DNA of 64,000 nucleotides. It comes from Agarophyton chilense. Its lineage: Eukaryota; Rhodophyta; Florideophyceae; Gracilariales; Gracilariaceae. The translations under genes were made by a program, and so were the position numbers. Shown one piece after another: positions 12,337 through 23,316 of the stretch. Every line of letters begins with the position of its first letter. Position 1 is the stretch's first letter. The notes beneath the pieces were generated by a model. It was not told where the DNA came from, ran no database searches, and was given only the letters and a program-made list of their open reading frames with translations. The stretch covers positions 434,001 to 498,000 of the forward strand of contig JARGXX010000028.1 of NCBI GenBank assembly GCA_030374765.1, given 5' to 3'.

Positions 12337-13142
12337 CCCTTCATCACACCATAGAGTTGTATCGAGTGACAGCGGCGCAGACATCTGAGTAGTGTCTGGG
12401 CGCGGCGCTGGATCCCTTGCGGTTCAGAACTCGGCGCCAGTATAGGTTTGGGGAGGGCGTGCGACGACGTCGGCGCACGAATTAAGCGACAACCACTCAG
12501 GTAGGGACTGTCATGAGGGCGATGCAGTGTACCTAGCACGCTCTCGGACACCTTTTCGGTAGTGGCCCTGCTTGCCTGCGATTCTGCTTCCGCATCGCCC
12601 ACTGTCTAACCATGTGGGTATCGCATCCTTCCCGGCTACTTCAACTTCATTCTCCTCCTAGGTCCCTGCGCAGCGCCATACCGCCTGGTCGTTTCCACGG
12701 CTCGACAACCCTTCAGGTAGTACTGCCCTTAATTGGCGACGTCGCGAACGTAACCGTACTGTCCGGCTTTTCCCTGAAGGTTTCCTGGCTTCTAGACCTT
12801 TCAGGTCTCATCTACCTTGTAAGGATTGACTCGTGGCGCCGGTGGGGCCTGAGCCTGCGTTGATACAACCATTGAGGTGTTGGCCTGGGTCCGTGGTGGA
12901 AGCGTCCGGTTTTGAGACCTTATTGGTGTTGAGCGGCGCCGTCGGTAATTACGCGACCTTTTTCCGGTTTTGTATTCCGGTTTGCACTCAAGGTAATGAC
13001 AGGATCGCACCACCTCCGCGCACGCGTTCGAACCCATTCGGTACCACGTCGGTGCACCTCGCGCCGCCTCGTGGATTCGTCACCGATACCCCGAAGGGAT
13101 GGTTCGTCCCCACGAGCAGCACTGGCGCTCGAGAGACGTGAG
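12337..13142. other. G1 leader between 3' LTR side and aORF
   Basis: Untranslated-looking G1 sequence lying upstream of the antisense gene (its 5' side on +). The first part is conserved in copy 2 (31465-31850). Open stretches are short and not shared between copies. I see no gene here; it may carry the promoter or 5' UTR of the aORF. Confidence 0.5.
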
Positions 13143-15007
13143 ATGCCGGTTATCATTGAGGTCGAAGAAGTTGGAGATTCCGAGGGGATTGATACCCCTG
13201 CAGTTATGCCTTTAAGATCGGATTGGTCCCGTTCCACGATACCTCGAAGGTCTGGACCCGCTCGCGACCACACGCCGGCCACTGTTGTACCCGAAAGGTC
13301 AGTGTCGGTACTACCAGAAAGGTTAGATCCGTTGGCCGTCTCCTCAGAACGGACGGAGGAGGCTCTACTTCAGAAGGATGAATACCCGCTGGTGTTCACC
13401 GCGCCTTCGCTGCGTTCCCTTGCTTTTGAAGAAAAGGGACCAAGAGTCTCAACCTCGTCCGGGTCGACTGGAATGTTTCCAAAGTCGGCAGCGTCATACA
13501 CCTTTGAGGTATTTCATCCCGCCGATATATCCGAGCGACTTGCCGTATGTGCGCATCGAACCGGAGCTGGATTATTACCGTCGATTGGTGGTGCAAGTGT
13601 GCCAGTACCCGTCTATTCCGGAAACTTACCTTCCGGTTTCACCTGACTCGGTTTCCCTGAATCGGCCTTTTACCACTATCAATTGGGCTGACCGTAGTAG
13701 GTGGGGCAAGGATGCAGCGACGGAGAGTCGCGTTCGCACTCGCAACTCGTACAATCGCGTTATGCATATGTTTCATAACGTCGAGTACTTCTCACAACCT
13801 ACGAGGGATAGACGCGATTGGTACGTGCTTCGACCAGAGTGGTGGGAGTCCTATGAGGTTCCGTTATCACTGAGCGTGCCCACTCCGCCGGTCTTGGCGT
13901 ACTTCGGGAGTCAGATTTACTGGAACCTAGAGCGGTATTACCTCATTTGGTCGATTGCCCTCTCGGAGTGGACCGTAACGGTTGCCATCCTGGCTCTGGA
14001 GGCCGCCCGTTACGGTATCGATTGGGATTGTCGCAATCCCGACTCCGACATATACCGAGATGGTGTTCAACCTGTAGGTCGCATCTTCTTCATACCTCCG
14101 AGGGTTGCCCAGGATATTTCCCGATTTGGTTACGAGAACATCGCGGAGGGGACCTATTACACTGTAAAGGATTTGGACTCGTATTTCTAGCAGAGCAAGA
14201 ATTACCATTGGGATTCCCATCAAGGTTGGGAAGCTTTCGATCCCGCAACTTGGAAGATTGTGCCTCGCCACGCCCAATATTATCCGGGAGCCTCCTGTTT
14301 ATGGAGCTCCCGCGAGCCCCGAACCTTATAACGGTACTGTGGAGACACCAATTTGTCGTTATGTTGGTCCCTTCCCGTCCGAGCCGTTACCTCAAGGTCG
14401 TAAGTTGCCTATCCCTACGGGTGTGACTCCTACTCAACCGAGCTCCTCGCGGGTTGCTGGTCCGGTTCGACCTCTGTCGGCGGGTATTGCTCGGCCTCCG
14501 CCTCAACCTATGATGGATTCTCCGGCCGTGGTCGGTTTGCGGGCTCGAATTCGCCAGTCTTGCATCACCAACTTTCAGAGGGCTGGGACTACCTCCCTGG
14601 TTGCTGCATTGACGCTCCTTGAAGGTTTACTGCCGCGCCATGCGCAATATATGAAGGCGCTGAACCAACTTGGTGAGTTGCGAAATCAGTTCCAGTTGGA
14701 CATGTACCAACTGGCCACCGGTCAGGTTGCCAATCTGGCAAGCGTCTCTGCTGCTGCGCCATCTGATCCTTTGACGGATCCCCTTCTAGGTGCAAACTTG
14801 AACCCTGCGGTTTTGCAACCTGCTCCGGCGGTTCCGTTCGTTCATCCTCTTTTGGTTTCGACTCCTCTCCGCAGTGGCGGGGCTACCGCTCCTTCGCTAC
14901 CTCTGAGGTCGATGGCTCCTAGCATTTCCGCGGGTTTTCCTCAGAGGGTAGTCAATAACCCGGGTATTCCTGATTCCATTGCTCCTAAACCGACAGGTCC
15001 TTCTTAA
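13143..15007 (+). pseudogene. aORF of G1 copy 1: antisense accessory gene of the retroelement, frameshifted
   Basis: About 620 codons on the strand opposite to gag-pol, between pol and the 3' LTR. It starts at ATG 13143 (MPVIIEVEEVGDSEG), changes frame near 13500-13530, has TAG at 14188-14190, changes frame again near 14280 and ends at TAA 15005-15007. The N-terminus is polar and low in order. The middle (13520-14190) is rich in Trp and Tyr with a core YVLRPEWWESYEV followed by hydrophobic helices and LSEWTVTVAILALEA. The C-terminus (14480-15007) is Pro/Leu-rich and is also present in copy 2. The core is homologous to the antisense ORF of G2 (40667-42222). I do not recognise a known domain. 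Function is unknown; plant gypsy elements also carry antisense ORFs in this position. Confidence 0.7.
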
Positions 15008-15189
15008 AGTAAGTTTTTGTCTCTTCCACTGTTCCATACGGTTGTTCTTTCGTGTCCTCCCTTATAGGCAATCTGACGCATATGCGTCCACCTTCTGCGG
15101 AAAACGACGTATCTTCTCCCCCTTCCTTAGTCCTGAGTACCACGAAGGTCTAAGGTTAGCCGTCTGCAGGCATTGGCTCCTTGCGACGA

Positions 15190-16848
15190 CGCCAATACCT
15201 GATACTGAAGTGTGGGGGTATTGCGGCTGGCGGTTCGAGGGTGTCCCCTTCTGAGCCCCAGCCGTACCATCTGACGGTGTACTTCAGACCATTGTAGGTT
15301 CGCGTGTGGCCCACCAGACGGTCAACGGGAAATTCCTCTCAGGTTTGGTCCTGATCTTTCGGGGGAACGTCACCTTGAGGGTTCATATGCTCCGAGTTGG
15401 GAGCTTCGTGTGTGGGAGCCGGGTCGGGAGCTTCTGCTGTTACCGTGTGAGGTTCGATTCTCGTCCCTGTTAGAGGGATGTAATCCAGATCATCCCTTGG
15501 TAGGTCATCATTCACCTCAATTGGGGTGGGGTCCTCCGAGGGTCGAGTACGCAGGGCTACAGCTCTGGGCTCTCAAGCTGAGGTGTCCGCCTCCATGCGA
15601 GGTTGAACCGTTTCAGGTGCTACCGTAATACGGTCAATTGATATCGTATTCGGTATTCCGTCCTGGTCAACCGTAACAGTGTGGTCTGATGCGTTCAATA
15701 CCTTATAAGGTCCCAATGATTAGGGAAGGAGCTTCGAATTGATATCTCTATCAATAGCTTCATCGTCCGCTTCATCACCCGGTCGTGGTCTTTTACCTGA
15801 ATGGCGGTTCTCTATGTAGACATATTGTCCCGACGATACAGAGACCACTTTGGTTACCCTACGGTCATAGTCGGCCTTGTACCTCTTCTGGGCTGCAGTG
15901 AGGCGGCTTTCTGCCTGCTTGAGAGCCCTCCTCAACCTCACAAGGGTATTTCGCTTGACTTGGGCCGAGAACATTGTGTGCCAGCTGCAGTGCTGGTGGT
16001 ATGACCTCCCTGCACTACAATACCTGGAGGGTGTCGCGAAAGAACCAAATCAAAGGGAGTGGTCTGCGTTGACCGGTGTACCTGAAGGTTATAAGAGTAG
16101 GTGAGCGGTTGCACCAGCTCATCCCACCCAGTTTGGTGCTCTTCCGTATAGTTTCGTAGCCTTGATACCAATGTGTGGTTAAAGCGCTCGACCTGTCCAG
16201 TAGTCTGTGGGTGGTAGGCCGTAGTGAATTAGTGCTTAATACCCAATAGGTTACAGACTGCTTCGAAGAACTTCGATGCCAAGTTTGAACCATTATCGGT
16301 AAGTAGGTGCAGTGGTGCACCATACGGGTAGATCCAATTGTTGAGGAACGCAATCGCCAGTGTGGTTGACTTCGTCTACTTTAAAGGTATCGCTCTCGTG
16401 AGCTTCGAGAACCTGTTGGTGATCACTAGAATGTGCTGATACCAATTCTTGGTTTTGGGAAGTGGTCCTAGAAGGTCTATCGCAACAAACTCCAATGGAC
16501 CCGCTGCTGGAAACAGTTTGAGGTACTTTCGATGCTTTCGAAGACCACCGCAGATACGAACACAAGATTCGCATTGACCTACAAAGCTATATACATCATG
16601 GGCCAAATGAGGCCAATAGAACTGTTGCCTCAAGGTGTAATACATCCTGGTGGCAACGGGGTGTCCCGATAGTCGTGGGTAGTGCGCGAGATACAAGACT
16701 CTCGGGCGCAGTGCCTTTGGAACCACCTTTTGAAGGCTACCATCCAAGGTTGACCTTCTCACGATGTACCCGTTGTGGTCCACATCGAACGGTGATCCTT
16801 TGAAACCAATTTGGTCAGCCAGGGTTGTGCAGTACGCATCCTGGGCCT
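15190..16848 (-). pseudogene. G1 copy 1 integrase C-half and chromodomain
   Basis: Read on - from 16848: integrase zinc-binding domain (His in LAHYPRLSGHP, CESC), first catalytic Asp in FVAIDLLGPL (near 16480), HPQTTGQVERFNHTL with the Glu in another frame (near 16200), a C-terminal domain around QVKRNTLVRLRRALK (15974-15720), a disordered linker, and a C-terminal chromodomain reading GLKYTVRWYGWGSEGD near 15230-15320. The pieces lie in different frames and hold stops. The end at 16848 is abrupt: the next base leaves the element and enters the vWA island. Confidence 0.85.
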
Positions 16849-16994
16849 AGTTCAGTTGAGGGGAGGGTGACAGAGCTTATTTCAAGAGGGAACTCTGGAT
16901 TTCACATCAATTTCTCTCCTGGAAAGGGCAGAGACCATTTTTAATCATATATCATAGTACTATCTTGTAGGAAGATCTGGAGGTACACTACTAA

Positions 16995-17696
16995 TCAGAA
17001 GCTGTCGTCTGTGTTCAGCTCGATGCCACAAATGTCATAAACAAGGTCGTCAATGACAAAGGATAGCTCAACATAATCATCAATCGCGAAGACTCGCGCC
17101 GATGAGCCGGCAATCTGTTCCAGAACTGAAGTATCCTGGTACCCGATACCGACGGTTGATACAACACCTTGAGCCCTCTGCCGGAAAGCGTTGGCACGAC
17201 GGACTGGACTACCTCCAATGTTGTTCTTGGCATCACTGAGCACCACCATCTTGTTGGCATGATTTGAGTCCGGGTTGCGGCGCATCTCTCTCCTCAGCTG
17301 CCTGTCACAGTACACAATACCTGAACCCACTGATGTGAATGGATCATTTCGGAATTGTGCGTTTCTCACGCGCAAGTTGAAGGTTTCGACGTTATCGGTC
17401 AAAGACGAGATCCTGTACGCCTGGGAACCGTACTGTCCGGCGGCGAATTTTGACCTACTGTCAGCTCCGACGATGGAGGTGATATCAATGAGGAAGTCCT
17501 TTTCGAGGCCAAACTGGGCTCGGTTGACAGACCCACCGGTGTCGACGGCAAAGCACACGTTGACGCTGCATCCACGGTTTGCCACTTCGGCAGTGGCGGT
17601 CCTCACTGTGTGTTCGTACATGAGCTTGGCGTCTTCGTTAGACAGACAAGACGCCAGCGTGAAGAAGAGGGCAAAGGCGGAGAATAGACCCAACAT
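16995..17696 (-). CDS. Secreted von Willebrand factor A (vWA) domain protein
   Basis: 233 residues. Residues 1-19 form a signal peptide (hydrophobic, ending LASCLS), so the protein should be secreted or lumenal. The rest is a single vWA fold: a first strand with VNVCFAVDTGGSV (metal-site Asp52 and Ser56; the usual DxSxS reads DTGGS), a Thr in TSVGSGIVYC, and the second metal-site Asp in MVVLSDAKNNIGG. It ends shortly after the last helix (VIDDLVYDICGIEL). Family members bind ligands through a metal ion; the ligand here cannot be told. A TATA box lies about 115 bp upstream. It is paralogous to the divergent gene at 19076-19738, sharing IVYCDRQLR, NIGGSPVRRANAF and similar blocks. No introns. 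Both genes sit inside a G1 retroelement. Confidence 0.85.
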   Translation of the reverse strand: MLGLFSAFALFFTLASCLSNEDAKLMYEHTVRTATAEVANRGCSVNVCFAVDTGGSVNRAQFGLEKDFLIDITSIVGADSRSKFAAGQYGSQAYRISSLTDNVETFNLRVRNAQFRNDPFTSVGSGIVYCDRQLRREMRRNPDSNHANKMVVLSDAKNNIGGSPVRRANAFRQRAQGVVSTVGIGYQDTSVLEQIAGSSARVFAIDDYVELSFVIDDLVYDICGIELNTDDSF

Positions 17697-17812
17697 TTTT
17701 GGGCGGTGATGTAGGAAGGGCTTGCGGAGGTCAAAAGCTGAGTTTCAAGACTTTTTGAGCGAATTGGGATGAGATGAAGGGGTTGCGTTCTGGTGAAAAC
17801 AGGCGAATGACT

Positions 17813-17820
17813 TATATATA
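17813..17820 (-). promoter_or_regulatory. TATA box of the minus-strand vWA gene
   Basis: TATATATA/AAG on the - strand, about 115 bp upstream of the ATG at 17696, in a stretch with no competing ORF. Confidence 0.45.
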
Positions 17821-19075
17821 GGAAGTGAAGGAAGGGGGTTAGCGAAATCAATGGATTGAAGTGCAGTCCATATTTCATGGAAGGACGATCGCCTTTTTCA
17901 TGGTAGGATAGATTCAAGAGTACTGTTGCAAAACGCTTTTCGGTGACGAAGGAAATATGAAACTGAGACTGTGTTTCGAGGCCCCTTTCGTCACAGAGAA
18001 GACAAGTCCTGCAAAAAACAAGAACGGAATTAAAACTCGCACCGTGTACTGTTGTTGACAGTTTTTGCCCTGGCTGCTGCTGATCACGATACTCCAGCGA
18101 AGGACGATTGGCTTGTCGTGGATCTCAAGTTTCCAACGGCCCTATCCAGGGAACGAGACACCGCTGAGGCGCTATCGGAGATGGTACAGCACGAGCTGCA
18201 ACAAGATACACGCAGTGTAGGAGTGCAAATGCGCAAATGAAAGGTTGGTTGTGCACCTGTGGTTGTGAATACAACTCAGCAGCCCAAGACGAATGCTTCT
18301 CGGGCTGTCCCAGGAGGCGCGCGCGTTGCGATGATAACCCTTACACGGAGAAGGGAAGCGGGGCAGCAAGCCAAGGACGTACACGTAGCCACACAGCTCC
18401 GTGGCCACGTGGGACTCCATCTTCAACTTACACCAAAGAGCTGGTAAGAACGCCCGCTGACGGGCGCTGTTGCACACAGCAATGCAATGCTTTCGCTCCT
18501 CAAGTTAACACAAGGGTCGCTTTTTTGCCTCTTTTTGTACACGCTTCCTTCGCAGTACGTAACATAACGTGCATCTGCCATACTGCAAACTCGCAAAGTG
18601 CAATCAGAAGCCAAGAAAGGAAAGAGCTTTGTCTAGAACTCCGCAGATGTATGTAGCGAATGCCCTTGCTTTCAATGGCTTCCTGCGTCTCTGTTGGATA
18701 CCAATCTAAACATAGCAAGCTCGCATCCGAGTAGACAACCACAAGGATATATGCTCACACTGTTCATAGCTGGAAAGCCCAGGAACTGGTTCTCGTCATT
18801 CTGGCGACGATGGCGCAGCAAGCATCCCAGCCACCTTCGTCTACAGTTCGGGCCCGTTCTGCTGTTCCAATTCCACTCGTGCTTCCCCCTGTTTGCGGGC
18901 TCATTCGACAAGTAGACGGCAGCAATAGCTTGTTTGCACACAGCACTGTTCTCAGCCCGTCAGGGAGAGTCGAAGGTTGTTTGTTGTCTGACGTTTTTTC
19001 TGTTTCCCCAATCTACCTTGCACTCAATTCTTTTGAGGGCGAGTTCTCACACTTCCACAACTGCAGCTCATTTCA
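17821..19075. other. Divergent intergenic region between the two vWA genes
   Basis: About 1.3 kb between two divergently transcribed paralogues, so it must carry both promoters. Several short overlapping ORFs occur on both strands, none with a recognisable domain or a neighbour-like composition. The best is 18237-18656 (Cys-rich start), listed under rejected items. Confidence 0.5.
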
Positions 19076-19738
19076 ATGAAGTGGTTGGCAACGTGGGCTC
19101 CCTGCTTTGCTTTCTGGCTCGTTTGCGTCTTAGGCCAGCCATCCGGCTGCGCTTCGGAGCGCATCAGCGCGGTGCCTAACGTCGTGGAGCGAACAGCTCG
19201 CAGACCATGCCTGGTGGACGTTTGCTTCGGTCTTGAGGGTGGTAACATCACAAGGAGACAATTCATACTACAAAAGCGTTACTTTGAGAGTATTCTCACA
19301 AGTCTTTCCCCCACAACAGGCGTAAAAGTCGCGGCCGTCGAGTATGGCGCTTCCAATAGAGTCATATTTGGACCCACGTCAAACCTGACCATGGCCTTGC
19401 GCAAAGCCTTTGATTCTACCTACCGAGCATCCCCCGCTACCTCGCTATCAGCACCAATCGTGTACTGTGACAGGCGTCTGCGAGTGGAATCCGAAAGACC
19501 TTCGAAAATTGTTCTGTTCAGCACTGGAGAAAGCAACTTGGGCGGCGACCCTACGAGACGAGCAAGGGTGTTCCGAAAGAGGTCTGAAGGACAGATCATC
19601 GTAGTATCTATTGGAAATCAAAACCGTAATGTATTGGAGAACATAGCCGATGGCCGCTCGAGCTTGTTCTCCCTTGAAACAGAACAGCATCGCGATTCGG
19701 TCTCTAATCTGACCAACAGAATCTGCCGCAAAGATTAA
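19076..19738 (+). CDS. Secreted vWA-like protein with degenerate metal site
   Basis: 220 residues with an N-terminal signal peptide (residues 1 to about 25, WLATWAPCFAFWLVCVLG) followed by a vWA fold closely matching the protein encoded at 16995-17696. The metal-binding motif is lost: where the paralogue has DTGGS this one has LEGGN (residues 53-57), and the second metal Asp (LSDAKNN) is replaced by FSTGESN. IVYCDRRLR, NLGGDPTRRARVF and the terminal helices are kept, so the fold should be intact. No stop or frameshift interrupts it. It is therefore either a metal-independent binding protein or a copy released from selection on that site. Start chosen at the first Met, which gives a good signal peptide. 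Confidence 0.8.
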   Translation: MKWLATWAPCFAFWLVCVLGQPSGCASERISAVPNVVERTARRPCLVDVCFGLEGGNITRRQFILQKRYFESILTSLSPTTGVKVAAVEYGASNRVIFGPTSNLTMALRKAFDSTYRASPATSLSAPIVYCDRRLRVESERPSKIVLFSTGESNLGGDPTRRARVFRKRSEGQIIVVSIGNQNRNVLENIADGRSSLFSLETEQHRDSVSNLTNRICRKD

Positions 19739-20446
19739 GACAACAAGCCATAAGCTGTGGCATACGAAAACTGTGATAGACATGCTTGGAGCAATCTTGG
19801 CATTTAATCTTTCCATAATGCGATAATGATTCTCTTTATCTCTACATTAAACCTGGATTGGAAAATTGCTGTATTTTGGTTTCTTCCTTCTTCCAGAGAA
19901 TTCAAGAAAAGGAATTGCAGCCTTTCGTCAAGCGCCTGGTCATTCGAAGACAACGCTACAGTGTTGTGAAGTTGTTCAAGTGCAGGAAAGCCTCAACTCC
20001 TACGTGAAACTCTGGGTGATCTGCAGAGGTGGCAAAAGTTCTTATTGAACTATTGTTGAATTCTCCATCCTGAGCGGGGAACTTTGCATTCATTGTGAAA
20101 TCTCGAAGCCATGCAGAACAAATTCGAACAGCGAGCAATCTTTTCCGTTGGTCTTAGGGCCGTTCTACGAGTTGACGCAGATGATCACAGGAAAGTTTGT
20201 GAATTGTTGATTACTGCTTTCCAAAAATAAAAAAGTTCTCACGGTTTTCGCAACAAGGCTGTTAAAAATCATTCATATGCATGAGGCCCGTTCGTAACCC
20301 TTTTGACCCGACTTGCATATCGCTACAATAGTAGCCATAAGCCGTGTGTACTATTGGATAAAGAGCTCCCACGATCTCCAACGTATGGTTATGGAATGCT
20401 AGTGCTGGAATGCGATGCAAATATCTAATGCAACTGTAGAAGTCAA
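19739..20446. other. 3' flank of vWA gene, no gene seen
   Basis: AT-richer sequence between the second vWA gene and the point (about 20447) where homology to G1 RNase H resumes. Only short unsupported ORFs are present. Together with 16849-16994 it forms the edges of the island embedded in G1 copy 1; no target-site duplication is visible at the two junctions. Confidence 0.5.
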
Positions 20447-22404
20447 GTCGTATTCAAACTCCGACAGTATCAACCTCCAACAGGCAAGTCTACCATACGC
20501 ATCTGCGAGTCCTAGGATCCACCTTAAGGCGTCATTGTCCGTGCGCAACGTAAAGCGCTCACCATAAAGGTAGGGACGGAGCATCAACATGCTCCACACT
20601 ACTGCTAGACATTCTTTCTCTGTTACTGTATAGTTCTGCTCCGCCTCATTCATATCGCGGCTCCAGTACCCTTTAGGTAATTTGTCTCCGTTGTGCTGCT
20701 CCTGCATGAGACAACAACTCATTTGGGCATGGGATGCATCTGTATCCAGCGTGTATGGTAGACCTGTTTTCGGTAACGCTAAGATTGGCGGCGACAACAG
20801 CGCTCGTTTCAATTCCTCAAAGGTGTCCATTTCTTAGTTCGATAGATTCTCAAACCGTTCAGGTTAATTTTTCTGGAGCTTCTTGTTGAGGGGAGCCGCT
20901 ATTTTTGTGAATCCCTTCACGACGCGACGATAGGCGTTACATAAACCTATAAAGGATCTTACGTCTGTCTGGGATCGCGGCAACGTGACCTCCTGTACGG
21001 CTCTAAGGTTGCTCGGCGCAACCTCTAGGGTACCAGGGCCTATGATGTGGCCCAGGTATTCAACCGTTCGGGTAAAGAAGACGCATTTGTGTAGCTTCAG
21101 CGTCGCCCTCGCCTCAGATAGGAGGGTTAGTACGGTGCGTACGTGAGCAAAATGCTCTTTTACCGATCTGGAGTAGATGATTACATCATCGATGTATACC
21201 AAGGCGGTTGTCCATGTAACCTTCGAAATGATGATGTCTAGCGCCCTTTGAAAGGTGGCTGGAGCATTTCGCAACCCGAAAGGCATCCGCGTGAAGCGAA
21301 ACAAACGTGCATGGCACGTGAAGATCGTTTTGTCTCGACCTTCCTCACCTACGGGTACCTGCCAATAACCCCAATTGGCATCGAACGTGGTAAATATCTG
21401 CGCATCTCCCAAGGAGTCGATGCACTCATCCATTAAAGGTATCGGGTACCAATCCCTGATGGTCACGCTATTGAGCCTCCTGTAGTCCACACAGAACCTC
21501 ATACGGTTATCCCCTTTCTTCTGAACCAGAACCACGGGACTAGCTCAATCTGAGTTGACTGGTTCAATTACACCTTCTTGGAGCATTCGCTCCACTTCTT
21601 TGAGTTCTACTTCTCTCTCCTTTGGACCTGCACGGTATGGTTGCTGGTAAATATACTTCGAGTCAGGGTTGAGCTCGATGCGATGCTGTGTGGCCTTAAT
21701 TTGGCCCAGATGGCCTGATCACATGGTTCCGAACTCCTCCAGAAGGTCGATAATATGGCCTCGCAGTTCGCCGTTATCTTCACCAATCTGGACTGTATCT
21801 TACCATTGCCTCTCAGGTTCTGGTTTTTCTTCTTTGTCTACCGATGCCTTATCGGTTAGCTTTGATTCCATGTTGGTATTTATCGATACCTTTGTGGTTG
21901 TGGACGCATTTGCGCACCCCCCTTTCTTATCGAAGGCGACCTCGCCGAGATCAGTGTGAGCTACGGTGAAGACCCCTTGTGGTGCCGGTAGATCTATGCC
22001 AACATCGGTATTTTTCGGCAACTTCACGTCATGACTGCCGAAGTTGCTGAGACACACCTTAAAGGGTTGATTTGGGATGTTGTCGACAATCCCGTTGGCC
22101 ATCGAGGTGAGGTGTCGATGTGCTAACCTCGAATGGTTTTGTAGTATTACCAGCCCGGGGGTGGCACACGACACCGGTACCAATATTTGGTGCATTGGCG
22201 GGATAACAACCTGTTTGGTAATGCGCACTTTGTTGGAGACCGTTTTGGTGGATATCGTCTTCTTTGGTTTGACGAACCATCCCCGTTTGGTTTCCGTATT
22301 ACTTAAAATGGCAATTCGTCCCCACTGACAAAGGGCGACGGTATGGGAATCGGAAAGGATTGCCTTGACATGTCTGTCAGGGAAGTTCGTACCTAGTAGG
22401 CAGT
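20447..22404 (-). pseudogene. G1 copy 1 protease end, reverse transcriptase and RNase H
   Basis: Read on - from 22404: the last part of the protease region, a linker, RT with FCVDYRRLNSVTIRDWYPIP and active site LVYIDDVIIYS (about 21200), the GLCNAYRRV thumb region, and RNase H with DTDASHAQMSCCLMQEQ and LRTDNDALRWILG. RT to RNase H lie in one frame broken by stops near 20865 and 20834. At 20447 homology to copy 2 stops in the middle of the RNase H tail (FEYD), the edge of the vWA island. Confidence 0.88.
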
Positions 22405-23316
22405 TGTGGAGCAAAACCCGGCGACGGGAAGTGCTCTCAAGGTGTTCGAAGCCTTGCTCCCTGGGGGAGGCAGACTCAGAGACAGAGCCCTCCGTTCCAC
22501 CCGTAGTGTGGGGTGTAACTCCCACGGGGGATTCCGGAAGTACCGACGGAGGTGAGGGGTAGAAACCGTTGGATCGGGAATGGGTATGGGTATCCCAAAG
22601 AATGGGGGAAAATCCGGCGAAGAGGAAAAACGGGGCGAGGGTCGGGCACTAACAGGCACCGGACCCGAGAACCAGAAAAGGGGCGAAACACCAAAGAAAC
22701 CCAATACAGGGGCGAAAACCTGTCCTCGAAAGGAAACACAAAAAGCACGCAACAAGTAAGCAGAACCCCCACGGGGTATCGTGCACGCAGGTCGTCTGAG
22801 CGGTCCCAAGGGGGTGGTTGCACGGAACCCAAACGTGGACACGCTCCAAGTGGATTGGTGTCCCTACGCAGGCGTTGCTAACCAGAGCCCGTTCCGGGTT
22901 GTAAGGCCGAAACGATGGCGACAAAGAACCTCTAAAGGTATCGAAGACCAACCTTGGTTGTCATTTACTCTGAGCTCGGACTGTCAGATCTCGCCTCCCT
23001 AAGTAGGGCCCACTAACTAAACTCTACAGTAGTGCACACCTGCTCAGGGCCATACACGTGGAGATCCCACTGCCAGGGCCCAAAAGTCCAACGTTCTACA
23101 AATATCCGAAAATCGGTGCCAAAATTAAGCCACGTGTATCACGGGGCCAATCCAACCATGGGCCATCCGAATTTTCCCTTATAGGCGAAATATAACCAGA
23201 AAACAGTGCCACCTCAGCACACCTTAGAGGGGATCATAATCATAACCCTCGGAGGGTTCAATCCTCATTCTATGAGTTGCATCTTCAAGTATCATCTAAC
23301 TGGGCGTTGCTCTACA
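22405..23316. repeat. Second G3 LTR, intact ends but no target-site duplication
   Basis: 912 bp, nearly identical to the solo LTR at 11422-12336 and with the same termini (TGTGGAGCAA ... TTGCTCTACA). The left flank is G1 protease sequence ending GCAGT. The right flank is unrelated unique sequence starting GAACT. The flanks do not match each other, although the other copy of this LTR has a perfect CCCTT duplication. Confidence 0.9.

Larger units (their letters stand above)
10747..22404 (-). mobile_element. G1 copy 1: chromovirus (Ty3/gypsy), split by a gene island and truncated at its 5' end
   Basis: The element is transcribed on the - strand. Its 3' LTR is 10747-11380. Inward lie a solo G3 LTR insertion, an antisense accessory ORF on +, integrase plus chromodomain (- strand, 15190-16848), a 3.6 kb foreign island (16849-20446), then RNase H/RT/end of protease (20447-22404). 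Comparison with copy 2 shows only about 264 bp missing at the island (copy 2 positions 45282-45545). The part upstream of copy 2 position 47504 (protease start, gag, 5' LTR) is absent: the sequence stops at 22404 next to a G3 LTR. Many in-frame stops and frameshifts make the copy inactive. Confidence 0.85.

Noticed and set aside
15008-15068. Possible intron (GTAAGT ... CTTATAG) just after the aORF stop in G1 copy 1
   Set aside because: In copy 2 the donor reads GTAAAT, and splicing would only join non-coding sequence. A pyrimidine-rich 3' end region is the simpler reading.
18237-18656. ORF of 139 codons beginning with a Cys-rich segment (WLCTCGCEYN...CFSGC) that recalls a RanBP2-type zinc finger
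   Set aside because: Cysteine spacing does not fit the family, the rest has random composition, and it lies in the promoter region between two divergent genes.
21800-22525. 241-codon minus-strand ORF starting in the LTR
   Set aside because: It is an accidental fusion of LTR sequence with the G1 protease-RT linker. Only the part below 22405 is real element coding sequence.
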